Positions 51,226 through 58,719 of a stretch of 64,000 nt of DNA are shown here, one piece after another. The stretch spans positions 124,001 to 188,000 of the forward strand of contig NZ_JAPNLM010000012.1 of assembly GCF_026627255.1 (NCBI RefSeq), written 5' to 3'. Source of the DNA: Streptomyces antarcticus. Its GTDB lineage: Bacteria > Actinomycetota > Actinomycetes > Streptomycetales > Streptomycetaceae. The position numbers were made by a program, and so were the translations under genes. How positions within the stretch are numbered: the stretch's first letter is position 1; the number at the start of each line of letters is the position of its first letter. The notes under the pieces were generated by a model that was given only the letters and a program-made list of their open reading frames with translations, ran no database searches and had not been told where the DNA came from.

Positions 51226-52070
51226 GCCCCGCCCCGGCTGCCACCGCCGCCCTTGCCGCTACCGCCGCCGTGCCGCCACCGGCCCGGCCCTCGGCTTCTG
51301 ACCGGCTCCCGCGCGGCTCACCGCCGCAGCAGGACGATCACCGACCCCCACATGGTCAGCAGCACGTTCCCCAGGGCGTACGGGACCGTCGTCCCCAGGG
51401 CGGGGATCTGGCTCCGCGCCCGTTCCGTGAGGGCGCCGAGCGCGGCGGTGGTGGTCTGGGCCCCGGCGAGGGCCCCGAGCAGGATCGGCAGGTGCAGGCG
51501 CTGCACGAAGTGCCCGTACAGGAAGCCGGCCAGCAGGGGCAGGGTGGTCACGGCCGTGCCCCACAGCAGCAGCGGCCAGCCGGCCTCCCGCAGGCCGGGG
51601 ACGAAGGTGGGGCCGGCGTTGAGGCCGGCGTTGAGGCCGACGACGGTGACGAAGACGCAGAGCCCGAGCGTGCCCATGAGCCACTGGGCGGCGGAGGGCA
51701 GGTTGCCGTACGTCGGGTACTTGCTCCGGATCCAGCCGAAGACCGGGCCCATCAGCAGGGCCCCGGTCGAGGTGGACAGCGAGAGCGGCGCCCCGGCGGC
51801 GTGCAGCGCCGGGATGCCGAGGCAGCCGCCGAGGAACAGCCCGAGGGCGATCCACACCATCTCGGTGGCGAAACTGGTCGGCACCGGCTTGCCCAGGACC
51901 GCCGCGGCCGCGTCGACGCGGTGACGGGGCCCGGTCAGCCCGAGGGTGTCGCCGCGCTCGACGGTGCTGTCGAGGCGGACCCGCAGGTCGGCGCCGCGCC
52001 GCCAGTGGCCCTCGATGAACACCCCCGGCATGAACTCCTCGTGGCGCAGGGTGCCGATGGTGCGTACGGT

Positions 52071-52112
52071 CCGGTCCCCGCGCGCGGCGTCCCGGTCCCC
52101 GCGCGCGGCGTC
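52071..52112 (-). repeat. 21-bp tandem duplication in the AspT remnant
   Basis: Two perfect copies of a 21-bp unit (CCGGTCCCCG then CGCGCGGCGTC), encoding a repeated DAARGDR. Confidence 0.92.
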
Positions 52113-52556
52113 CCGCCGCCGGCCCGTGACGACCACGTGCAGGGTCTCGGTGCGGTAGCCGAGCAGCTCGCTGTCATCGGTCTCCACGCCGATGTGGCTG
52201 CGGGCGTCGTACGCGACCAGGTCGCCCCGGACCGCGCTGACCGCGAGGGTGTCGCCCAGCTCGATCCGGGTGCCGGGGTCGTGTTCGAGGATCTCCCCCG
52301 CGCGGCGCAGCCGGGTGATGTACAGCCGTCGTCCGGCCGCCTTCTGCTCGGCCTCGAAGTCACCGATCGTGCGGCCGGCGAAGCGGGGCACGTCCAAGGG
52401 GTACGCGCGCAGCACGTGCTTGTAGTAGCCCTCCCCGGCGTCGGGGTCCTGGTCCACCGCCTCCAGGTCGGCGGCGAGCACGGCGCTCTCCTCCGCGAGG
52501 TCCTTGCGCACGAGGCGGGGGAGCACCCCCGCGAGCATCAGCGCGGGCAGGACGCG

Positions 52557-52786
52557 CTCGTCGTCTGCGTCACCGGGCTCGGCGCCGCCTGGCTGTTCGC
52601 CTCCCTCGCCGGCTACGGCCCCGGGCTCTCGGCCGGGCTGCTCGGCGGCGGGCTCACCCAGTCCGCCGTCATCGGCGTCGGCGCCGACGCCATCGCGCAC
52701 CTGCCCGGGCTGAGCCCCGCCGAGGCCAAGGACGAGTCCCACCTCGTGGCCGTCGCGTACGCCGTCACCTACCCCCTCGGCACGAG
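52557..52786 (+). other. Inverted internal segment of the AspT-family gene
   Basis: About 230 bp whose coding sense is on the plus strand while both flanks code on the minus strand. The ends are CTCGT (52557-52561) and ACGAG (52782-52786), a 5-bp inverted repeat. Returning the segment to minus sense restores VFL-VVCVTG at the right junction in frame; the left junction is then off by one base. Confidence 0.82.
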
Positions 52787-53268
52787 GAACACCTGGGGCA
52801 GGCCGTCCTTGCGCAGGGCCCGGAAGAACTGCGGGCCGACGTCGTAGCCGAGGGCGAACAGGAACATCGGGAAGAACACGGACTTGATCGGCCCGTCGAT
52901 CTCCACCTTGGCCTGGGAGCCGATGACCAGCCCGGCGACCAGGCAGCCGGTGACGGCGCCGAGCGCGAGCGACCGGTAGCGGAGCCGGCCGAGGAGGAAG
53001 CCGGCGGCGATGGTCAGGAAGATCAGCAGCTCCGGGTACGGCCGGAAGACGTTGTCCCTGAGCCACTCCATCCGCCCTCCCGCCTCCCGCCTCCCGCCGC
53101 GCGCCGCCTCGCGAGAACGCTAGGCGCGTTCACGGCGCCCCGCACGCGCGGAAGGGCCGCCCGAGTTGCCCTGGTCACCGGTACGTCCGGACGTCAGGTA
53201 CGTCCGGTCCGCAGGTCGCGCGTTCCCATCCGGACCGGACGCGGGGCCGCGAAGTACGACGCGTGGCC

Positions 53269-53364
53269 CTACGTCGGCATGACGCCCTGGACGCGGGAGA
53301 GCGCGGAGACACGTTCGGCGTCACGCAGATGGCACCAGGCATCGAGGTACGGCGGGTCGAGTTC
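53269..53364 (-). pseudogene. C-terminal remnant of a WYL/YafY-type regulator
   Basis: About 31 residues in frame to a stop: LELDPPYLDAWCHLRDAERV then SALSRVQGVMPT. This is the typical end of a WYL domain; the rest of the gene is missing. A similar tail occurs at 54380-54484. Confidence 0.55.
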
Positions 53365-53474
53365 GAGGCGGCTGAGGGCCGGTCCGCGGTCGCGTCCAGG
53401 AACTCCGTGAGGCGGGCCGAGGGCATGCCGGTGACGAGACCGCGGACCGGGAGACCGGGACCTGGGGAACGCCG

Positions 53475-53504
53475 AAGGGCCCCGCTGCAAGCAGCGGGGC
53501 CCTT
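53475..53504 (-). terminator. Terminator beside the left island junction
   Basis: Perfect 14-bp arms AAGGGCCCCGCTGC/GCAGCGGGGCCCTT with a 2-nt gap. Likely the original tRNA-Ser(GGA) terminator before the island separated it from the tRNA. Confidence 0.8.
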
Positions 53505-53512
53505 CAACGTAT

Positions 53513-53584
53513 TGCCCGGTGAGAGCAATGGCGGAGGATACGAGATTCGAACTCGTGAGGGGTTGCCCCCAACACGCTTTCCAA
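53513..53584 (-). repeat. 72-bp att repeat: 3' half of tRNA-Ser(GGA), not a functional tRNA
   Basis: Perfectly identical to 58266-58337. It covers the tRNA from the anticodon loop to the 3' end plus ~16 bp beyond. The 5' half of a tRNA is absent here. Confidence 0.93.
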
Positions 53585-53677
53585 ATGTTCGTACGCCCGT
53601 CCGGCTGGGCTCGTACCCGTCCTGACCTGCGTCGGAGTGCTTTCATGGCCTCAGTCCGAACGCGCCCGGACGGAGGC

Positions 53678-53701
53678 GAATGCAACCAGAACTGCAACCA
53701 C
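53678..53701 (+). promoter_or_regulatory. GAATGCA...GAACTGCAACCAC motif near the left junction
   Basis: Includes TGCAACCA twice, 12 bp apart. A related sequence (GAATGCA ... GAACTGAGACCAC) lies at 58193-58220 near the other junction. Candidate recombinase arm sites. Confidence 0.4.
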
Positions 53702-53706
53702 AGGCC

Positions 53707-54129
53707 CTACTTGCCGCCCTCCGGGCCGTACCACTGGAGGGGCTGCCCGGTCACTGCGGCGATGCATTCGAAGTCGTGGTCGCGGTGCAGGAGGGTGAGG
53801 CCCTGGAGCTCCGCTGTTGCGGCGACCACGAGATCCACCGCGCCGGCACTGCGGTGCTTGCCCTGTTTGGTGAGCGCCTCCTGAACCTGCCAGGCACGGT
53901 CGTAGGCGCGGTCATCGACAGGGACCCAGCCGAAGATCAACCGGATGTCCTCGATCCCGCGCGCCCGGTCAGCGGAAGACCGGGCGCTGTAGAAGAATTC
54001 CAGCTCCGTGATGGGGCAGGTGGCGATGAGTCCGGCAGCTGCCGCCTGGTCCCAGCCGTACTGTTCCGCGTCTCCCCGCAGGAAGCGGGCGAGGGCGCTG
54101 GTGTCGATCAGGAACTGTGCCGCGTTCAC
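53707..54129 (-). CDS. VapC-family PIN-domain toxin
   Basis: 140 aa from GTG 54129, overlapping the antitoxin stop (GTGA). PIN acidic residues visible in FLIDTSALARFLRGD, CPITELEFFYSA, GAVDLVVAATAELQGL and LLHRDHDFECIA. Predicted Mg-dependent ribonuclease held by the adjacent VapB. Located in the tRNA-Ser island, where it would act as a stabilisation module. Confidence 0.9.
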   Translation of the reverse strand: MNAAQFLIDTSALARFLRGDAEQYGWDQAAAAGLIATCPITELEFFYSARSSADRARGIEDIRLIFGWVPVDDRAYDRAWQVQEALTKQGKHRSAGAVDLVVAATAELQGLTLLHRDHDFECIAAVTGQPLQWYGPEGGK

Positions 54130-54341
54130 CGCCGGTAGTTCCTCTTGTCCTCGAACAGCTCCAGGTCGAAGGCACCCTGATCGGCGGCGGCCCGGAGCCG
54201 AGTGAGGGCCAGCGCGCGGCGCCGGTTCTCCAGCACTTCGCGCAGCGCTGTGTTGACCGTTTCCTTCTTGGTGCTGGTCCCCAGGGCTTTCGCCACATCG
54301 GCGACCAATTCGTCGTCCAGGTCGATGACGGTCCGGCTCAT
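54126..54341 (-). CDS. VapB-family ribbon-helix-helix antitoxin
   Basis: 71 aa. ATG 54341 with GGAGG five bases upstream. RHH DNA-binding N-terminus (RTVIDLDDELVADVAKALGT, KKETVNTALREVLE) and a C-terminal toxin-binding tail (FDLELFEDKRNYRR). Overlaps vapC by four bases; autoregulation expected. Confidence 0.9.
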   Translation of the reverse strand: MSRTVIDLDDELVADVAKALGTSTKKETVNTALREVLENRRRALALTRLRAAADQGAFDLELFEDKRNYRR

Positions 54342-54379
54342 GTGCACCTCCTGATATCAACTGTGGAGGCAAGTATATC

Positions 54380-54484
54380 TCACCCTGTGTCGGGCGCGGG
54401 TGATCTCGTCCTACGCGGGCAGACGCCGCGGATGCGGGAGAGCGTGAAGACGCGCTCGTCTTCTCGCACGATGGGGCGGTGCGC
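54380..54484 (-). pseudogene. Second WYL-type regulator C-terminal remnant
   Basis: Reads VREDERVFTLSRIRGVCPRR to a stop. Parallels the tail at 53269-53364 (LRDAERVSALSRVQGV). Too short for a gene; probably the end of a regulator once beside the dehydrogenase. Confidence 0.4.
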
Positions 54485-54636
54485 AGGCGGGCGGCAAGGG
54501 CGCCCGGGTCGACGGTGGTCGGTGTCCTCGCGGTGTGGCAGACGCGTTGCGGCGACCGCCCCCCGCGCCGGCCCCGTCGCGGGGTTCGGTACGGGGGCGG
54601 CGGCCCTCTGCGGTCGGGTCCTCTCGATGCCCGTCC

Positions 54637-55632
54637 TCAGCTGCGGCTCGGCTGGATCATCTTCCGGCCGGCGGTGCTTCCGCCGTCCACCGCGACCGAA
54701 GCGCCCGTCATGTAGGGGAAGTCGTCGGACGCGAGCCCGAGCACGGCGCGCGCGATCTCCTCGGCCTCGGCCATCCGCTCCAGGCCATCGATGTTGAGCG
54801 GGCCGAACGCCTTCTTGTACGCCGCCCAGGCCTCGTCCGGGATGCCGGGCGGGCGGACGAAGGGGGTGTCGGTGGTGCCGGGCAGCAGGGCGTTGACCCT
54901 GATGCCCCGGGGTCCGTAGGCGAGCGCGGCGGCCTTCACGATGCCCTGCACCGCCCGCTTGCTCGCGGTGTACGCGGCGCTGGTCGGCCGGGCCTGTTCG
55001 GCCGCCGAGGAGGAGGTGCAGACGATGACGCCGTGCCCGGCCTTGAGCATGTACGGGATCTCGTACTTGATGGCGAGGAAGACGCCCCGGGCGTTGGTGG
55101 CTTGGACGTCGTCCCACTCCTCGACGCTCAGCTCGTGCGGCAGCTTGCCGCTGCCGATCCCCGCATTGTTGAAGGCCACGTCGATGCCGCTGTACCGGCT
55201 CGCGACCCGGTCCGCGAAGTTCTGCATCTGGTCGGCCACCCGCACATCGGCCTGGATGTACGTGGCTTCGCCGCCCGCGTCCCGGATCTCCCGTTCCACC
55301 TGACGCCCCAGCTCGGCCCGCCTGCCGCAGAATCCGACGTGGGCGCCGGCCGCCGCGAAGGCCTGGGCGGTGGCCCTGCCGATACCCGAGGTACCGCCCG
55401 TGATGAGCACCGACTTCCCCTGGAACCGCCCGTCCTTGGCGCGCGACCCGGCCTGAGCGGCGCTCGCCGTGTGTGCGCCCGCGCCGAGGGCCGAGCCCGC
55501 CACTCCGAGGGCGGCCGCGCCACCGAGCAGGGACCGCCGCCCCAGGGGGCCGGCCTTCGCGTTCCCGCTCGCGTTCCCGCTCGCGCTGCCGCTCGTGTTC
55601 CCGTTCCCGTTGCCGCTCGTGTTCGTATCCAT
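54637..55632 (-). CDS. Short-chain dehydrogenase/reductase with Tat-type leader
   Basis: 331 aa from ATG 55632 (GTG 55641 possible). An Asn/Gly/Ser-rich repeat (~2-28) precedes GRRSLLGGAAALGVAGSAL, a twin-arginine-like signal ending ASA. Mature classical SDR: TGGTSGIG cofactor loop, NNAGIGSG, catalytic SSS...YTASK, and PGTTDTPFV. Export of an NAD(P)-dependent SDR would be unusual unless the cofactor is bound before Tat transport. Divergent from the kinase gene. Confidence 0.86.
   Translation of the reverse strand: MDTNTSGNGNGNTSGSASGNASGNAKAGPLGRRSLLGGAAALGVAGSALGAGAHTASAAQAGSRAKDGRFQGKSVLITGGTSGIGRATAQAFAAAGAHVGFCGRRAELGRQVEREIRDAGGEATYIQADVRVADQMQNFADRVASRYSGIDVAFNNAGIGSGKLPHELSVEEWDDVQATNARGVFLAIKYEIPYMLKAGHGVIVCTSSSAAEQARPTSAAYTASKRAVQGIVKAAALAYGPRGIRVNALLPGTTDTPFVRPPGIPDEAWAAYKKAFGPLNIDGLERMAEAEEIARAVLGLASDDFPYMTGASVAVDGGSTAGRKMIQPSRS
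55556..55632 (-). repeat. Low-complexity GTTCCCGCTCGC-type repeats at the SDR N-terminus
   Basis: Several 6-12-bp units encode alternating Asn/Gly/Ser/Thr ahead of the Tat-like motif. Confidence 0.8.
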
Positions 55633-55696
55633 GGCGGTCACACTCGCAGTCCGGGCCGGGTGTCCGGCTCCGCCCGCGGGCCGGTCATGGCGGCCG

Positions 55697-55721
55697 GTGG
55701 GAGGAGGAGCCCTCCTCCCAC
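55697..55721. promoter_or_regulatory. 25-bp near-continuous palindrome between SDR and kinase genes
   Basis: Perfect 11-bp arms GTGGGAGGAGG/CCTCCTCCCAC with a 3-bp centre, midway between divergent starts. Operator-like (or a hairpin on either transcript). Confidence 0.6.
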
Positions 55722-55763
55722 GGCAGGACCCGGGGACACCGGCACCCGCCTATCGTGAAGCGC

Positions 55764-56969
55764 GTGAATCGATCAAGGATTGAACTCGTGTTCGACCAAA
55801 GGTTCGCCGCCTTAAGGGCGTTGGTTCTCGTCGGCGTTCTCGTCGGCGATCTCCTGCTGGTGCACCGGCCGTCCGGGGTCCGGGACTGGGGCCTCGCCGC
55901 GGCCGGGCTTGCGCTGTGTGCGGTCGCAGGCCGGTGGGCGTTCGGCGCGCTGCTCACACTGTCCGGCCTTCTCGTTGCCGCGCACGCGCTCGGCTCGGAC
56001 ATCGTCCCCGCGTTGAAGGTGCTGGCCGCCGTCACCCTCTTCGAGCTGGCCGTACGGGAGTATGGTCGCCGCCCGGTGGCCGGGGCGACGGTACTGGCGC
56101 TCGCCGTCGCCGTGAACCGCCTCGCCGACCTGCCAGGCGAACTCCCCTCGGTGCTGTACAAGATGGGCATCGTGGCCGGCCTGCCGCTGCTCATGGGCGC
56201 GTACGTACGGGTCACCCGCGACGCCGCCCGCACCGCACGCGCGCACGCGGAACAGGAGGAGGCCCGCGCCGGTCAGCGGTTGCTGGCCGCCCGCGCTGTG
56301 GAACGCACGGCCATCGCACGCGAGTTGCATGACCTGGTGGCCCACCACGTCTCGTCGATGGTGCTGCGCGTCGGTATCGCCCGGCACGTCATCCCCGCCA
56401 CCGTCGATGCGCGGGTCACCGAGGTCTTCGACGACCTGCACTCCAGCGGCAGCGAGGCCCTGGCCGATCTGCGCCGCCTGGTGTCTGTGCTGCGTGACCC
56501 GGACAGCGTCGCGGGAGCCGGGACGGCCTCCGCCCTGGTCACGCCCGGGGCGCTGCCGGTCGCGCTGGAGTCGGTGCTGGAGGGCAGCCGCCGCACTGGT
56601 CTGGCCGTCACCGCGGCCGTGGATCCGGCCCTCGCGCGCCTCGACGCGGTGCGCGGCCTCGCCGTGCTCCGTCTGGCCCAGGAGGGCCTGGCGAACGCGG
56701 CCAAGCACGCCGGCCCCGGTACACGGGCCGAGTTGACCGTACGGGTGGCCGACGACGACGCCGTGCACCTGACGCTCCAGGACGACGGTGCGGGTCGTCC
56801 CAGACCGTCGGCCCCGGGCCCGTCGGGGCACGGGCTGATCGGCATGCGCGAACGCGTGGACCTGTTCGGCGGCCGCCTGGACGCGGGCCCGACGCCCCGG
56901 GGCTGGCGGCTCACGGCCGCACTCCCCGCCCCGCCCGCCTCCGTACGACTCCCGGAGCAGACACCGTGA
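55764..56969 (+). CDS. NarL-type (HisKA_3) sensor histidine kinase
   Basis: 401 aa. Four to five membrane helices (~15-145), short coiled coil, HisKA_3 dimerisation domain with ERTAIARELHDLVAHHVSSM (phospho-His), HATPase with LAQEGLANAAKHA and DDGAGRP...GHGLIGMRER. GTG 55764 follows TATCGT by seven bases with no ribosome site, implying a leaderless mRNA; GTG 55755 is an alternative. Overlaps its regulator (GTGA). Confidence 0.9.
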   Translation: MNRSRIELVFDQRFAALRALVLVGVLVGDLLLVHRPSGVRDWGLAAAGLALCAVAGRWAFGALLTLSGLLVAAHALGSDIVPALKVLAAVTLFELAVREYGRRPVAGATVLALAVAVNRLADLPGELPSVLYKMGIVAGLPLLMGAYVRVTRDAARTARAHAEQEEARAGQRLLAARAVERTAIARELHDLVAHHVSSMVLRVGIARHVIPATVDARVTEVFDDLHSSGSEALADLRRLVSVLRDPDSVAGAGTASALVTPGALPVALESVLEGSRRTGLAVTAAVDPALARLDAVRGLAVLRLAQEGLANAAKHAGPGTRAELTVRVADDDAVHLTLQDDGAGRPRPSAPGPSGHGLIGMRERVDLFGGRLDAGPTPRGWRLTAALPAPPASVRLPEQTP

Positions 56970-57649
56970 TCCGCATTCTCGTGGCCGACGACCAGCAGCT
57001 CGTCCGAATGGGCCTGCGCATGCTCTTCGAGCAGGCCCCTGACATCGACATCCTCGGCGAGGCGGAGAACGGCGCAGAGGCGGTGCGGCTGGCCGAGCGC
57101 CTCCTTCCGGATGTCGTCCTCATGGACCTGCGGATGCCCGTCATGGACGGCATCACCGCCACCCGCCGCATCCTGGCCGCCTGCCCCGCCACCCGCGTCG
57201 TCGCGCTCACCACCTTCGACGACGACGATCATCTCTACCCGGCGCTGGCAGCCGGAGCCTGTGGCTTCCTGGTCAAGGACACCCCACCGGCCGAGCTGAT
57301 CGACGCCGCACGCCGGGCTGCGGACGGCGAGGCCCCGTTCAGCCGGGACGCTCTCGACCGGCTCGTCAGCCACGCCGTCGACGCCCGCGCCGGGGCGTCT
57401 CCCGGCACCCGCGCCCATGTCCCAGTGGCGCCCGCCATCACCCCGCGCGAGCGGGAGGTGCTCGGCCTGATTGGCAGTGGCCTGTCCAACAAGGAGATCG
57501 CCGACCGCCTGCACCTGGGGGTGACCACGGTCAAGACGCATGTGGCGAACCTGATGGCGAAGACGGGCCGGGACAACCGCATCCGCCTCGCCGTCCTCGC
57601 CGTCGCCACGGGCATCACGGCGGACCAGGAGCCGTCGACCACGCCCTAG
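56966..57649 (+). CDS. NarL/LuxR-type response regulator
   Basis: 227 aa. Receiver: VADDQQLVRMGLRML, phospho-Asp in VVLMDLRMPVMDG, Thr in ALTTFDDDD, Lys in GFLVKDTPP. C-terminal LuxR HTH: LTPRE-like ITPREREVLGLIGSGLSNKE, IADRLHLGVTTVKTHVANLM. Partner of the upstream kinase; the divergent SDR gene is a plausible target. Confidence 0.93.
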   Translation: MIRILVADDQQLVRMGLRMLFEQAPDIDILGEAENGAEAVRLAERLLPDVVLMDLRMPVMDGITATRRILAACPATRVVALTTFDDDDHLYPALAAGACGFLVKDTPPAELIDAARRAADGEAPFSRDALDRLVSHAVDARAGASPGTRAHVPVAPAITPREREVLGLIGSGLSNKEIADRLHLGVTTVKTHVANLMAKTGRDNRIRLAVLAVATGITADQEPSTTP

Positions 57650-57824
57650 TGTCCTGAGGCAACCACGGAATGCCGTGCTTGCGGCTGCCGGACACAGCGG
57701 GTGGAGACTCGGCGGATGGGTCCCACCAGAGCTCGGATTCGGGTCGTTTTCGGCCTCCAGGGCCGCCCTGCCTAGGGTGGTCTTCAGGCATGAGTCCGTG
57801 GACCACAGCGTGGAGGAGCCGATC

Positions 57825-58100
57825 ATGAGCACTGCCCCGAATCTGCCTCTCCCGCCGCGCAGACCCGAGGAGCCTCATCCACTGAGGACCATCCGGGAGA
57901 TCCGGGAGTCCCTGCCCGAGCATCAGCTCGGGCACTTCGATGCCGAGCTCGCCGACACCGACATCGATGCCCTGCCCGACATGCTTCACCGCTGGGCGAC
58001 GCTGGGCAGCGACGGGTTTCTTGAGCGGCTTGCGGGGGCCCCGTTCGAGGGGCTGGAATTCGGGCAGCGGTCCCACGACGACGCGGCGGACGGCGAGTGA
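57825..58100 (+). CDS. Putative antitoxin of a second PIN module
   Basis: 91 aa. ATG 57825 with TGGAGGAG upstream. Acidic, helical: PLRTIREIRESLPEHQLGHF, DAELADTDIDALPDMLHRWA, and GLEFGQRSHDDAADGE. No clear DNA-binding motif. Its stop overlaps the start of a PIN-domain reading frame (GTGA), which identifies it as the antitoxin half by context. Confidence 0.65.
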   Translation: MSTAPNLPLPPRRPEEPHPLRTIREIRESLPEHQLGHFDAELADTDIDALPDMLHRWATLGSDGFLERLAGAPFEGLEFGQRSHDDAADGE

Positions 58101-58171
58101 TCTATCTACTCGACACCAACCTCGTCGCTGAGATCACCACCCGGCCGAAGCCTGCCCCGGCCGTCATGTAG
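58097..58171 (+). pseudogene. Truncated PIN-domain (VapC-like) toxin
   Basis: 24 codons: VIYLLDTNLVAEITTRPKPA then PAVM and a stop. YLLDTN(L/V)V is the start of PIN toxins, including the first catalytic Asp; the remaining ~110 residues are absent. Breaks off 95 bp before the right att repeat, so truncation probably happened during integration or excision. Confidence 0.8.
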
Positions 58172-58192
58172 CGAAACGTCCGGTTACGCATC

Positions 58193-58220
58193 GAATGCAT
58201 GAGACTCGAACTGAGACCAC
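58193..58220 (+). promoter_or_regulatory. GAATGCA...GAACTGAGACCAC motif near the right junction
   Basis: Related to 53678-53701 in the same orientation; see that entry. Confidence 0.35.
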
Positions 58221-58229
58221 GGCACGCAG

Positions 58230-58261
58230 AAGGCCCCGGCCGGTTTCCCGGTCGGGGCCTT
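58230..58261 (-). terminator. Terminator of tRNA-Ser(GGA), element-side copy
   Basis: 14-bp arms AAGGCCCCGGCCGG/CCGGTCGGGGCCTT with one G-U pair and a 4-nt loop, just outside the 72-bp repeat. Confidence 0.82.
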
Positions 58262-58265
58262 CAAG

Positions 58266-58337
58266 TGCCCGGTGAGAGCAATGGCGGAGGATACGAGATT
58301 CGAACTCGTGAGGGGTTGCCCCCAACACGCTTTCCAA
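58266..58337 (-). repeat. 72-bp att repeat within intact tRNA-Ser(GGA)
   Basis: Identical to 53513-53584; together they delimit an island of about 4.75 kb. Confidence 0.93.
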
Positions 58338-58369
58338 GCGTGCGCCCTAGGCCACTAGGCGAATCCTCC
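58282..58369 (-). tRNA. tRNA-Ser(GGA)
   Basis: Acceptor GGAGGAT/ATCCTCC, anticodon loop TTGGAAA, long variable arm, T-loop GTTCGAATC, encoded CCA at 58284-58282. Confidence 0.96.
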
Positions 58370-58499
58370 GCGGCAAACAATACAAGACGTTGAGGGGTGC
58401 TCGCGAACGTGATCGTCCGCGAACGTCCGCGAACGATCGGGCCGGAGTTCCGGCCGGAGTCCGGCTCGATTCCGGGGCCATTCATCCGCTAGGGTGGGG

Positions 58500-58592
58500 C
58501 CAGCCCCTCACGTGGCGCTATCTCACCCAATTCCCCCAGGGCCGGAAGGCAGCAAGGGTAAGTGGGCTCTGGCGGGTGCGTGGGGGGCGCTT
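58500..58592 (+). ncRNA. ffs: Signal recognition particle (4.5S-type) RNA
   Basis: The universally conserved Ffh-binding hairpin is present (GGGCCGGAAGGCAGCAAGGG, 58539-58558). The closing stem pairs CCCCTCACG (58504-58512) with CGTGGGGGG (58579-58587). A TAGGGT -10-like box lies at 58490-58495. Small bacterial SRP RNA of ~90 nt, immediately upstream of dnaX. Confidence 0.9.
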
Positions 58593-58719
58593 TGCGTTCC
58601 GGGGCGGGTCCCGTGGCGTCCGGGGCGGGTGCCCGCGGCGTTCGCCGGTGGGTGCCCGGGGCGGGATCCGCGGCGGCTGCGGGCCGCCGTTGTCGGTGCG
58701 CCCGGATAACCTCGTAGAC

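Larger units (their letters stand above)
51318..53071 (-). pseudogene. AspT/YbjL-family transporter gene broken by an internal inversion
   Basis: The N-terminal part (52769-53071, MEWLRDNVFRPYPELLIFL ... LRKDGLPQVFL) and the C-terminal part (51318 to ~52556: LMLAGVLPRLVRKDL, TrkA-C-like middle, five to six membrane helices) lie on the minus strand. The missing 75-residue core (VVCVTGLGAAWLFASLAGYG, GGGLTQSAVIGVGADA, YAVTYPLGT) is present between them but on the plus strand. The two minus-strand parts are also in different frames by one base. An AspT-type duplicated-domain antiporter (~580 aa) is the ancestral product. Confidence 0.85.

Noticed and set aside
52557..52786. A proven phase-variable invertible switch
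   Set aside because: The terminal inverted repeat is only 5 bp, no invertase gene is nearby, and the outer fragments stay out of frame after flipping; a fixed rearrangement is more economical.
53513..53584. A second functional tRNA-Ser at the left island edge
   Set aside because: Only the 3' half is present; sequence after the anticodon loop (AATGTTCGTACG) cannot complete the acceptor or D arm.
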